Shown here: positions 1 to 7,578 of the stretch, piece by piece
Position numbering within the stretch: the first letter of the stretch is position 1
Layout of the letters: each line of letters begins with the position of its first letter
NCBI GenBank assembly: GCA_003647375.1
Contig: QMMS01000166.1
Span: 1 to 9,872 of the forward strand
Length of the DNA: 9,872 nucleotides
From: Deltaproteobacteria bacterium
GTDB taxonomy: Bacteria; Desulfobacterota; Desulfobacteria; Desulfobacterales; B30-G6
Direction of reading: 5' to 3'
Notes under the pieces: generated by a model
What the model was told of the DNA's origin: nothing
Databases searched by the model: none
Seen by the model: the letters and a program-made list of their open reading frames with translations, nothing else
Translations under genes and position numbers: made by a program

Positions 1-246
1 TATCAGTCTGGCCAGGTAAATGGTCGCAGGGGTCTTACCGGTCCCCCCCAGGGTGAGGTTACCCACGGAAACCACCAGGCAGTCAAGCCGGCTTTTTTTT
101 AACCACCCTTTGGCATAGGCTGTTTTTCGCAGCCGGACACCTATTCCGTACAACCCTGCGATCACAGACAGACCCACACCCAGCCAGCCTGCCTCTGCAT
201 TCGAACTGCTCTGCATGACCGCCTCAATCCGTTTGCGGATTTTCAT
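1..246 (-). CDS. lpxK: Tetraacyldisaccharide 4'-kinase LpxK, N-terminal part (cut by window edge)
   Basis: The first 82 codons are present and the rest lies beyond position 1. LpxK phosphorylates the 4' position of the lipid A disaccharide on the cytoplasmic face of the inner membrane. A hydrophobic stretch at about residues 21-36 fits the N-terminal membrane anchor of the family. Residues 58-73 read VVSVGNLTLGGTGKTP, the family P-loop, with Walker lysine K71. The ATG at 246-244 is chosen because it lies one base past the lptG stop (250-248). An in-frame ATG at 258-256 would add four residues (MLNK) and overlap lptG by 11 nt. Neither start has a clear Shine-Dalgarno, which fits translational coupling to lptG. 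No stop or frameshift is seen in the visible part. Identification is strong from the P-loop context and the neighbours. Confidence 0.93.
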   Translation of the reverse strand, partial: MKIRKRIEAVMQSSSNAEAGWLGVGLSVIAGLYGIGVRLRKTAYAKGWLKKSRLDCLVVSVGNLTLGGTGKTPATIYLARLI

Positions 247-247
247 T

Positions 248-1324
248 TTATTCAGCATAGGCCAGTATGAGAAAACCAAGTGTGATAAATAAAAAATTAG
301 CGATCCACGCTGCGACCACGGGCGGCAGCATTTCACCGTATCCCAGCGAAAGGCAGAAGCTGTGGGATATCCAGTAAAAAAACGCCAGAACGATACCGTA
401 GGTGATGTTGATAAAGACACCTTTACCCGTAGCCATTCTAACGGCCAGCCCCGTCCCCAGAAGGCTCATAATGATGCATACGAAAGCAAAGGCCGGTTTG
501 GCATGGAGATTGACCCTGTGCAAGGTTGCATCATAGCCCTCACTTTCAACCTTGTGAATATATGTCAACAATTCATTATAGCTCATCTCTTCCGGTTTTC
601 TAACAACTTTGGACAAATCTGCGGGAACGAAATCAAGATCCTCCAACTGTTCCGCTTTATACAAAATCTCGAAGGCATCTGCCGCTGCGTCCCTGGACTG
701 CTCGATCAACGCATGCAGCTGCCATGCCCCTTCTCTGAAAACACCCATTTCTGCATCAATTTTACGGATCAGCCGGAATTGATCGTCAAATACATTGACC
801 GATATCCCGAAAATTTGTTGTTTGATCGGATTATAGTAGGTGATGTGCGTAATTCGCCGGGCACCCTTTATCCAGATATTCTTTTCCCTGGACGACACCA
901 GTCTTTTTTTCTTGACCTCCCCCATCCATATGGCGTTTGCCTTGGATGTTGTTTTGGGTACAATCCTGTCGGAAAAAAGAAAAAGCACGGCCGCAGCTGC
1001 AATTCCCATGATCAGCACCGGCCGCATCAAAATATAAAAGCTGACCCCTCCGCTTTTCAACGCTAGAAGTTCATTGTTCTTGTTCATCAGGCTGAACACA
1101 ATGATGATAGAAAGCAGCATGCCGACCGGTGCGATCTGGGATAGGATAAAAGGAATGTTCAGCGCAAAAAAGGTCACTACCCGAGATAGAGGAATCCCGG
1201 CCTTCATTAAATTGTCCGATTTTTCAAAAAAATCAACAATGAGGTAGATGCTGACAACCGCCATCATTACGATACCGAACTGTTTCAGAATCTCCCGGGT
1301 CAGGTATTTTGAAATTATCGACAT
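248..1324 (-). CDS. lptG: LPS export ABC transporter permease LptG
   Basis: The gene encodes 358 residues of the YjgP/YjgQ permease family. LptG pairs with LptF and the ATPase LptB to extract LPS from the inner membrane and push it onto the LptC-A-D bridge. Hydrophobic segments lie near residues 13-31, 50-79, 98-118, 275-296, 303-324 and 334-355. This is the family pattern of three plus three helices around a periplasmic beta-jellyroll domain (about 120-270). The NNELLALKSGG motif (83-93) after the second helix is the usual cytoplasmic coupling region. It is called LptG rather than LptF because it is the second of the pair and its N-terminus (IVDFFEKSDNLMKAGIP) resembles LptG. No clear ribosome-binding site precedes the ATG, and the only nearby upstream ATG is out of frame. 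The LptF/LptG assignment is slightly less certain than the family. Confidence 0.92.
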   Translation of the reverse strand: MSIISKYLTREILKQFGIVMMAVVSIYLIVDFFEKSDNLMKAGIPLSRVVTFFALNIPFILSQIAPVGMLLSIIIVFSLMNKNNELLALKSGGVSFYILMRPVLIMGIAAAAVLFLFSDRIVPKTTSKANAIWMGEVKKKRLVSSREKNIWIKGARRITHITYYNPIKQQIFGISVNVFDDQFRLIRKIDAEMGVFREGAWQLHALIEQSRDAAADAFEILYKAEQLEDLDFVPADLSKVVRKPEEMSYNELLTYIHKVESEGYDATLHRVNLHAKPAFAFVCIIMSLLGTGLAVRMATGKGVFINITYGIVLAFFYWISHSFCLSLGYGEMLPPVVAAWIANFLFITLGFLILAYAE

Positions 1325-1433
1325 AACGGTTTCTGCATAATGGAAAGTATCGTTGGGGCTATTATCAATCTATTCTTCCCGGGCGCAACAATGCTGCCCT
1401 CAACATTTGACCGTAAACGAAGAAAGAAAACGC
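1325..1433. other. lptF-lptG spacer without visible signals
   Basis: The 109 nt between lptF and lptG contain no open reading frame, convincing promoter, hairpin or ribosome-binding site that I can support. The length is unusual for a pair that is normally nearly adjacent, but nothing identifies its role. Confidence 0.5.
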
Positions 1434-2618
1434 CTACTCCTTCTGATCACGCCTTTTGATCAATGTGCCGAAAAAATGGCTGGCAGCACGTTTCAGGGAA
1501 TCCGCCCAGAGCGGCCGCTCTCTGCCTGCTCGGAATATGAAAATCGCCGCGATTATACCCATAACCAGATTAGGGGCCCACATACCGAGCAGCGGCGGCA
1601 ATTTCCCGGATTTCCCGAGCCCTGTCCCGGTTGTCAACAGAATGTAGTACATCAAAAACAATGCAAGGCCGAATGCCAGTCCCGACGAGCGCTTGCGCAC
1701 CTCGGACTGAATGCCCAGGGGCACCGCAATCAGCCCCAGAACAACACTGGCCAATGGTATGGAGAACTTTTTGTGATAGTCCAGGAGTGTTTTGTTATAA
1801 GCTCTGTCTTTTTTTTCTGACGTTTTCATGAAGTCCCGCATTTCGCCGAGACTCATCTCTCGCCGGTTTTTGCGCCTGTCGCCTGCTCCCTGAATGAGTT
1901 CCTTTATGCTCAAGCGGACATCGTAGGTTTCGAACTGAATTGAATTGACGCTTCTGTTCTTGATATCAACCTGGTTGATCGTCCCATCCCACAGCCTCAG
2001 CCGGAAAGAAAGGTTTTCCGAATCACTGATCAGCTTACCACGGGATGAAACAATGGTGTTGATCATGTCTTCACCGCGCTTGTCTTCGATGAAAACATCC
2101 ATGAGCTCCTTGCTCCCCGCATCGATTTTGCTGACATAAAGCATGACATCCTTGAAGTTGTCGTTAAACGTTCTTTCCTTGAGTCCAATCTCGAAGCTGG
2201 ATGCCGCCACTCTGGCAGTGAGTCCACGCAGGGATAGGTTTCCCCATGGAATCCCGTAAATGGTCAGAAACATGGTCAGCAGGGTTCCAATAACGCAAAA
2301 AAGTACCACCGGCGGCAATAACTGGTAGATGCTGAAACCACTGGCCTTTAAAGCGGTGATCTCATTATCTCCCGACATGCGCAGAAATGTCAGCAAAACG
2401 GCGAGCATCACGGACATGGGAATGACGAACTGCAGGAATTGCGGCATGGAAAAAAACAGCATGCTTAAGACCACCGTCAGGCCTATTTTGTAATTAACGA
2501 TGTAGTTGGTGATATCGAGAATTTTGGTCATCAAAAATATAAACAAAAGAAAGCCGACATTGATCAAGAACGGCGGTAAGAGTTCCATGAAGATGTAGCG
2601 GTTGGTGACATTATTCAT
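1434..2618 (-). CDS. lptF: LPS export ABC transporter permease LptF
   Basis: The gene encodes 394 residues of the YjgP/YjgQ family and is the partner of the downstream lptG. Predicted helices lie near residues 12-32, 47-78, 98-122, 284-303, 312-331 and 345-363, with a periplasmic domain of about 160 residues between the two triplets. The motif EITALKASGFS (86-96) and the helix-4 motif HKKFSIPLA (282-290), followed by a PLG turn (300-302), are characteristic of LptF. A basic C-terminal tail (about 364-394) faces the cytoplasm. The gene lies 193 nt after msbA, with a repeat-rich spacer between them, so lptFG may have its own transcription start, though no convincing promoter could be picked. 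A 109-nt gap separates it from lptG. No strong Shine-Dalgarno is seen. LptB, LptC and LptA are not in the window. Confidence 0.92.
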   Translation of the reverse strand: MNNVTNRYIFMELLPPFLINVGFLLFIFLMTKILDITNYIVNYKIGLTVVLSMLFFSMPQFLQFVIPMSVMLAVLLTFLRMSGDNEITALKASGFSIYQLLPPVVLFCVIGTLLTMFLTIYGIPWGNLSLRGLTARVAASSFEIGLKERTFNDNFKDVMLYVSKIDAGSKELMDVFIEDKRGEDMINTIVSSRGKLISDSENLSFRLRLWDGTINQVDIKNRSVNSIQFETYDVRLSIKELIQGAGDRRKNRREMSLGEMRDFMKTSEKKDRAYNKTLLDYHKKFSIPLASVVLGLIAVPLGIQSEVRKRSSGLAFGLALFLMYYILLTTGTGLGKSGKLPPLLGMWAPNLVMGIIAAIFIFRAGRERPLWADSLKRAASHFFGTLIKRRDQKE

Positions 2619-2708
2619 ATTTATCGCCGCGTGATATAAGGTTGCTATACCCTTTGTATTTGCCTGTTGCTAAAATTCATACCAAATTTCATGCAGGATT
2701 CAGGGATT

Positions 2709-2821
2709 GAAGAACCTCGCGGCAAGCCGCGAGGAATCTTCGACCGCAAGGAATTCTGCCTAATTTTGATTCGCTCGCTTACCCCGCAGCAAGCTGCGGA
2801 GAATGCGCTCGCTATTGCGGT
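2709..2821. repeat. REP-like double-hairpin intergenic element overlapping the msbA 3' end
   Basis: Two perfect GC-rich inverted repeats share the same two-base AA loop on the plus strand. Hairpin 1 pairs CCTCGCGGC (2715-2723) with GCCGCGAGG (2726-2734), and an outer GAAGA (2709-2713) / TCTTC (2737-2741) arm extends it. Hairpin 2 pairs CCGCAGC (2784-2790) with GCTGCGG (2793-2799). A direct repeat CGCTCGCT (2772-2779 and 2806-2813) flanks hairpin 2, and ACCGCAA (2743-2749) pairs with TTGCGGT (2815-2821). The second flank covers part of the msbA stop codon and its last codons. The design resembles REP/BIME-type mobile repeats that are scattered in genomes, but copy number cannot be judged here. 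Neither hairpin is followed by a T-run in either direction, so an intrinsic terminator is not supported. Protection of the msbA mRNA 3' end is possible. Confidence 0.7.
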
Positions 2822-4593
2822 TCATGGTCAACATCGGCGGTGTCCAGGCTGAACTGCATTTGGTAGAGTTTGAAAAACGTGCCCCTGCGCGCTAGAAGTT
2901 CATCGCGAGAGCCTTGTTCAACAATTTCACCGCCCTTTAGGACGATGATCCTGTGGGCAATGCCCACTGTCGAAAGGCGGTGGGCTATCACGAAAGTCGT
3001 ACGCCCTTTCATCAGGTTTTCCAGGGCTTTCTGCACCAGCTTTTCCGATTCTGCATCCAACGCTGAAGTGGCTTCATCCAGAATCAGAATCGGTGCATCC
3101 TTTAAAAGTGCCCTGGCAATACAGATTCTCTGTTTTTCCCCGCCCGACAGGCGGCTGCCCAGTTCCCCGATAACAGTCTCAAAACCCTCGGTAAAACGCT
3201 GTATAAAGTCAAATGCATACGCTGCCTTAGCAGCTTTTTCCACGGCAGCCTTCGAAGCATCCGGACTGCCGTAGGAGATGTTGTTCCTCACTGTATCGTT
3301 GAACAGAATAGGCTCCTGGGTAACGATGGCAACCTGCTTGCGCAGGTCGGAAACTGCCACATCCCTGATATCGATGCCGTCGATGTGCACGGCGCCCCTG
3401 GTGACATCATAAAAGCGCGGTATCAGATTAACCAGTGATGTCTTGCCGCCCCCGCTCATACCCACGAGCGCCAGAATTTCCCCGGCGGCCACATTCAGAT
3501 TGATACCCTTCAGCACCATATCCTCTTCATATTTAAAGTGTACATCTTTGAAATTTACGCTGTGGTTGCCCGCCTTTAGTTCCCGGGGGACATCCGGTTC
3601 AACGATATCAGGCTCCATCTCGATAATGTCGAACACCCTGTCCGCCGCAGCCATGCCCTCCTGAACGCGGGTATTCAGTTTGGCCAGTTTTTTTGCCGGC
3701 CCGTACAGAAGAATAACAGCCGCAAGAAATGAGAAAAAAGTGCCGGGTGTGGAAGCACCGGTGATGACCTTGTAGCCCCCGTACCAAATGACGCCGGCGC
3801 CCCCCAGGCCGCCCACAAATTCCATGACCGGCGTTGTCAGCGCACGATACTTGACGGACTTCATCTCGAATTTGAAAAGCCGGCGGGACTTATGATTCAA
3901 CCGTTCTTTTTCATAGGCTTCCATGCCAAAAGCTTTGACGATTTTATTGCCGGACAGCGTTTCATGCAGGAATGAATTCATCTCCGCCATGGCTTCCTGG
4001 CGGCCGGTGCTGACCTTGCGGATGCGACGCCCGAATTCCACGACAGGATAGAAAGCGATGGGCAGGACCACCATGGCCAGCAAGGCCAATTTCCAATCCC
4101 GGTAGAAGATTACACCGGTCAGGCCAATGATGGAAAATACATCCCGGACCGAACCGGTCACCGATGTTGAAACCATGGTCTTGATGATGTGGACATCGTT
4201 GGTAATCCTGGACATCAGCGTCCCGGTTTTCTCCCTGTGAAAAAATGCCAGCGACAAGTCCTGGATACGGGCGTACAACTGATTCCTGAGTCTCCTGATG
4301 ATGTCCTCCCCCACATAGTTCATCAGGTACTCCTGGCCATACATGGCAAATCCTTTAACAACATAGAGCAGAACCACAACCAGGGGGATCAGCTTCAGCA
4401 TGTCTAAATCCTGCTTGATGAAAATATCGTCGATGACCGGCTTCATCAAAAAAGGAATCCCGGCTTCCGTTCCGGCCATCACCAGCATGCATAAAACGGC
4501 TATGAGCAACCGGCCCCATCTGTCCTTTACCATCAATAACAGACGATGGTACCGTTCTCTCAATATGGGGCGCTTCATTTTAAACATGGTCAT
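2812..4593 (-). CDS. msbA: Lipid A export ATP-binding/permease protein MsbA
   Basis: A full-length half-type ABC exporter of 593 residues (E. coli MsbA has 582). It flips core lipid A from the inner to the outer leaflet of the inner membrane. The transmembrane domain covers about residues 25-310 and includes the coupling-region sequence FFHREKTGTLMSRI (117-130). The nucleotide-binding domain (about 345-585) has an intact Walker A GMSGGGKTS (378-386, K384), Q-loop Q426, signature LSGGE (482-486), Walker B LILDE ending at E507, and H-loop H538. The ATG at 4593 is preceded by an AG-rich AGAGTAAG, a weak Shine-Dalgarno; in-frame ATGs at 4587 and 4578 are alternatives. lpxB ends 29 nt upstream. 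Position between lpxB and lptF/lptG/lpxK supports MsbA over a general multidrug exporter. The stop codon lies inside a repeat element. Confidence 0.95.
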   Translation of the reverse strand: MTMFKMKRPILRERYHRLLLMVKDRWGRLLIAVLCMLVMAGTEAGIPFLMKPVIDDIFIKQDLDMLKLIPLVVVLLYVVKGFAMYGQEYLMNYVGEDIIRRLRNQLYARIQDLSLAFFHREKTGTLMSRITNDVHIIKTMVSTSVTGSVRDVFSIIGLTGVIFYRDWKLALLAMVVLPIAFYPVVEFGRRIRKVSTGRQEAMAEMNSFLHETLSGNKIVKAFGMEAYEKERLNHKSRRLFKFEMKSVKYRALTTPVMEFVGGLGGAGVIWYGGYKVITGASTPGTFFSFLAAVILLYGPAKKLAKLNTRVQEGMAAADRVFDIIEMEPDIVEPDVPRELKAGNHSVNFKDVHFKYEEDMVLKGINLNVAAGEILALVGMSGGGKTSLVNLIPRFYDVTRGAVHIDGIDIRDVAVSDLRKQVAIVTQEPILFNDTVRNNISYGSPDASKAAVEKAAKAAYAFDFIQRFTEGFETVIGELGSRLSGGEKQRICIARALLKDAPILILDEATSALDAESEKLVQKALENLMKGRTTFVIAHRLSTVGIAHRIIVLKGGEIVEQGSRDELLARRGTFFKLYQMQFSLDTADVDHEPQ

Positions 4594-4622
4594 CTTACTC
4601 TATCAATAAAATGCAATATTGT

Positions 4623-5780
4623 TTATGCAGCATTAGGATCGAGCATGGTAAGAGCAATCTCCGCCACTTTGTTCGAAGCCCCGGCCTTGCCCATGACTGC
4701 CCTGACTTCTGCCAGGCCGGCTTTTATGCTTTCCAGGTTGTCCTCGTCCCCCAGCAAATCCAAAACAATGCGGGCAATATTTGCAGGGGACGCCTCCTGC
4801 TGAACGAGTTCCGGAACGACCCGCCGCCCGGCAATTAAATTCACCAGGCCGATGTGGTCGATCTTGACGAGGGCTCTACCCAGCCAGTAGCTGATCGGGG
4901 ACAACTTGTACATAATTACCGTGGGGGTTCCCCATATGGCCGCTTCCAGAGTGACTGTCCCGGAAACCGCAATCACCAGGCGGCACATCCTGAACACTTT
5001 CCCCACCTGGTCCGTGGCCACCCGGTACTCGACATTGCCGCCATGGTTTGCGATGATCGCATCCATAAGCTCCTTTTGCACCGAGGGGGCCTGGGAGACA
5101 ACGAACTTGACCTGGCCCAACTCACGCTGAATCATCTCTGCCGCTAAAAACATGGTCGGCAGGTTACGGATGACCTCCTTGTCCCTGGAACCCGGCAGAA
5201 TACCGATGATTGTCTCCTTATCCGGTCCGTCGTCCGCCCCGCCGGTGGCGGCCGGCGGGGTATCACCGTCCAGCAGGGGGTGTCCGACATAGGTAGCCGG
5301 CACACCATGTTCTTTGTAAAAATCCAATTCAAAAGGCAGAATCACTGCCATGTGATCTACCAACTGTTTTATTTTTTTAACCCGGCCGGCACGCCAGGCC
5401 CACAATTGGGGGCTGATGTAATAGAGAACCGGTATACCCAGTTTCTTGGCTTTGGCAGCGACGTGCAGGTTGAAATCCGGAAAATCTATAAGGATCAGGA
5501 GGTCCGGTCGCAGGCTTTTCAAAAGCTGCTTTGCCTTGGAGAGCCCTTGCCAGATTGAAAAGCCTTTGGATACCACCTCGATGATCCCCACCACCGATAG
5601 AGTGGAAGCGTCGACGATAATTCTGACACCGGCCTCTTCCAGCGCCCTGCCGCCGATGCCGCAAAAAAAAATGTCCTGTTCACGGGCTTGCAGGGCTTTC
5701 ACCAAATTCGCTCCGTGAAGATCGCCGGACGCTTCACCGGCTATAATCATGACGCATTTTCTGTCTGGTTTTGGTTTCAT
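4623..5780 (-). CDS. lpxB: Lipid-A-disaccharide synthase LpxB
   Basis: LpxB is a GT-B glycosyltransferase (family GT19) that condenses UDP-2,3-diacylglucosamine with lipid X to give the lipid A disaccharide at the inner membrane. The chosen start (ATG 5780-5778) gives 385 residues, close to the usual family length. The frame stays open to an ATG at 5855, but that would add 25 uncharacteristic residues lying inside the upstream gene. Family motifs are GEASGD (15-20), IDFPDFN (98-104), YYISPQLWAWR (120-130), VGHPLLD (165-171), GILPGSR (193-199), SGTVTLEA (273-280) and NLIAGRRVVPELVQ (314-327). A low-complexity Pro/Ala/Gly/Asp linker lies at 175-187. The start is 4 nt after the stop of the oxidoreductase gene, without an obvious Shine-Dalgarno, so translational coupling is likely. 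Confidence 0.96.
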   Translation of the reverse strand: MKPKPDRKCVMIIAGEASGDLHGANLVKALQAREQDIFFCGIGGRALEEAGVRIIVDASTLSVVGIIEVVSKGFSIWQGLSKAKQLLKSLRPDLLILIDFPDFNLHVAAKAKKLGIPVLYYISPQLWAWRAGRVKKIKQLVDHMAVILPFELDFYKEHGVPATYVGHPLLDGDTPPAATGGADDGPDKETIIGILPGSRDKEVIRNLPTMFLAAEMIQRELGQVKFVVSQAPSVQKELMDAIIANHGGNVEYRVATDQVGKVFRMCRLVIAVSGTVTLEAAIWGTPTVIMYKLSPISYWLGRALVKIDHIGLVNLIAGRRVVPELVQQEASPANIARIVLDLLGDEDNLESIKAGLAEVRAVMGKAGASNKVAEIALTMLDPNAA

Positions 5781-5784
5781 GGTT

Positions 5785-6756
5785 TCAGCGAAGCATGAGA
5801 TCGGCACGTTTCTGCTGTATCTGTGACATGATATCCAGGGCTGCTTCCAGTGCATCGCGGCCCATCTGCCCTGTCACGGACGGTTTCATACGGCTCCGTA
5901 CAGAGTCTATGAAAGATCTGAGTTCCTCGTCCAGAGCGTCGCCCTTGGGAAATGTGCGGGATTCAATTTCCATACCTGGAATAAGGCCATCGCCTTTGTC
6001 TGCCTTCTTGTGGACAATGGTGGCTTTGTGATTGGCAAAATCAATTGCAACATATGCGTCCTGCTGGAACAGACGCATCTTGCGTTCATCTTTCATGGAA
6101 ACCCGGCTGGCAGTAACGTTGGCCACGCACCCGTTTCCAAATTCGAGCCGGGCATTGGCAATATCGACATTATCCGTAATTACCTGTATGCCGGCGGCAT
6201 GGATGGTTTTAAGTTCCGATTTGACAAAATTAAATATGATATCAATATCGTGGATCATCAAATCCAGCACCACGCTAACGTCTGTGGCCCTTGATTTGAA
6301 AATGCTCAGACGGTGAGATTCGATAAACAAGGGTTTTTTAATAATGTCCCTGAGAGCCAGCACAGCAGGGTTATAACGTTCAAGATGGCCCACCTGCACC
6401 AGCAGACCCCGGGATTCTGAAATTCGAATCAGTTCATCGGCCTCACCAAGGGTTGTAGTAAAGGGCTTCTCCACCATCAGATCGACGTTATTCTCCAGAA
6501 ATGCGCGGCTGATCTCGAAGTGCTCCGATGTGGGTACGACAATGCTGACAGCGTCCACCTTGCCGATCAGATCACGGTAGTCCGCATACGCCCTTGTGCC
6601 CAGTCCTGCCGCGACCTCTTTTGCCCTTCCCATATCGATATCGACCACGCCGGCAAGTTCCACCCCCTCCATTTTATGATATTTCTTGGCATGGAACTTT
6701 CCCAGGTAGCCGACCCCGACCACAGCAGCACGAATTTTTCCGTTTTTAGGATTCAT
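5785..6756 (-). CDS. Gfo/Idh/MocA-family NAD(P)-dependent oxidoreductase, possibly acting on a UDP-sugar
   Basis: A complete 323-residue member of the Gfo/Idh/MocA family. The N-terminal Rossmann fold carries GVGYLG (14-19), and VDID (38-41) ends beta-2. The family EKP motif is at 96-98 and GHLERYNPA at 123-131. The C-terminal substrate domain contains DLMIHDIDI (165-173), which supplies the conserved His169/Asp170 of the catalytic region. Such enzymes oxidise or reduce sugars, often nucleotide sugars. The gene sits between lpxI (12 nt upstream) and lpxB (4 nt downstream), so it is probably co-translated with lipid A enzymes. A role like GnnA, which oxidises the 3-OH of UDP-GlcNAc before transamination to the 3-amino sugar, is an attractive inference, but no GnnB-type aminotransferase is in the window. 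Other sugar substrates are equally open. The family call is firm and the substrate unknown. Confidence 0.9.
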   Translation of the reverse strand: MNPKNGKIRAAVVGVGYLGKFHAKKYHKMEGVELAGVVDIDMGRAKEVAAGLGTRAYADYRDLIGKVDAVSIVVPTSEHFEISRAFLENNVDLMVEKPFTTTLGEADELIRISESRGLLVQVGHLERYNPAVLALRDIIKKPLFIESHRLSIFKSRATDVSVVLDLMIHDIDIIFNFVKSELKTIHAAGIQVITDNVDIANARLEFGNGCVANVTASRVSMKDERKMRLFQQDAYVAIDFANHKATIVHKKADKGDGLIPGMEIESRTFPKGDALDEELRSFIDSVRSRMKPSVTGQMGRDALEAALDIMSQIQQKRADLMLR

Positions 6757-6768
6757 AAGAAGCAGCTA

Positions 6769-7572
6769 TTATAAAACAAAAGCGATAATGGTGATGCCGT
6801 GCTGATCGGCCAGCCTGATCATCTCCCCGCGGTCAAAAACAATTGCCTTGCCGGCCTCGATGGCCAGCACTCGTGCCCCCACCGTTGACATGGTTTGAAT
6901 GGTATCCACCCCGATGGCCGGCACGTCGAACCGTTCGTCCTGATTGGGTTTGCAGACTTTTACTACCACGGCATTGCCGTTGCCGAGCCCACCTCCCCGT
7001 TTTATCGTGGCATCTGTTCCATCCACAGCTTCCACTGCCAGAATGCTGCCGCCGCCCACAACCACGCACTGACCGATGTCCAGACGTCCAATTTCTTTTG
7101 CCACTTTCCATCCCAGTTCGATCTCGGGCATCTCCCCTCGCGCCAGTTTGCGCCTTGTCCAGCATCCCTCAGGCGCTAAAAGGTCTGGCAGTAAAAATGT
7201 CGAAGGCTTCACAATAATCCCGTTTTTTTCGAGCAGCCCGGCAAACGCCCTCAAAATCCCGTCATCGTGCGTGTGGCGCAGGCTGGCAATAAGTGATATC
7301 GCTTTTATATCGGGTTTCAGGTCCTTGAATATTTTGGTCTTTTTTATGCCCCCCAGCAAAACGGCCTGGTCGATCCGGTGTTTTTTAAAATATTTAATCA
7401 GCCGGTTGACCTGTCCCACGTGAAACCATTCGAGTTCATCCACATGGGCTGCGATCTCCGGGTCCGCTTCCTGTCTGTAGGCCGCCGCATAGATTTCAAA
7501 ACCAGCATCTCTGGCTTTTTTACAGAAAATAATGGGAAACTGTCCGTTGCCGGCAATGAGTCCGATCCGCAT
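6769..7572 (-). CDS. lpxI: UDP-2,3-diacylglucosamine diphosphatase LpxI
   Basis: 267 residues, the usual size of the LpxI family (formerly DUF1009). LpxI cleaves UDP-2,3-diacylglucosamine to lipid X and UMP in organisms that lack LpxH. The N-terminus MRIGLIAGNGQFP and LLGGIKKTKIF (72-82) are typical, as is RHTHDDGILRAF (99-110) leading to the conserved LLAPEG (131-136). The C-terminal domain has GGGLGNGNAVVVKVCKPNQD (193-212) and DERFDVPAIGVDTI (212-225); the acidic residues D212/D216 fall in the segment that holds the catalytic Asp described for Caulobacter LpxI. It begins 6 nt after the lpxA stop and ends 12 nt before the oxidoreductase, in a tight lpxA-lpxI-oxidoreductase-lpxB run. No strong Shine-Dalgarno is visible. 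Confident call. Confidence 0.94.
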   Translation of the reverse strand: MRIGLIAGNGQFPIIFCKKARDAGFEIYAAAYRQEADPEIAAHVDELEWFHVGQVNRLIKYFKKHRIDQAVLLGGIKKTKIFKDLKPDIKAISLIASLRHTHDDGILRAFAGLLEKNGIIVKPSTFLLPDLLAPEGCWTRRKLARGEMPEIELGWKVAKEIGRLDIGQCVVVGGGSILAVEAVDGTDATIKRGGGLGNGNAVVVKVCKPNQDERFDVPAIGVDTIQTMSTVGARVLAIEAGKAIVFDRGEMIRLADQHGITIIAFVL

Positions 7573-7578
7573 AAGGTT

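Noticed and set aside
41..60. Possible frameshift in the run of C residues within lpxK
   Set aside because: The run has seven C, which keeps the reading frame and gives the intact P-loop GGTGKTP.
362..1066. A 234-codon plus-strand open frame
   Set aside because: It lies wholly antisense to lptG, whose family features are clear. The translation has no recognisable domain and no upstream ribosome-binding site.
2709..2800. The GC-rich hairpins as a rho-independent terminator of msbA
   Set aside because: Neither hairpin is followed by a T-run on the minus strand; the sequence after hairpin 1 is TTCTTCAATCC, too broken for a standard terminator.
2667..2852. A plus-strand 61-codon open frame through the msbA-lptF spacer
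   Set aside because: It is read through the hairpin repeat and into the msbA 3' end in antisense, has no ribosome-binding site, and its translation follows the palindromes. It is a repeat-derived spurious frame.
5781..5855. N-terminal extension of LpxB to an ATG at 5855
   Set aside because: The 25 extra residues lie within the 3' end of the oxidoreductase gene and do not resemble LpxB; the start at 5780 gives the family length of 385 residues.
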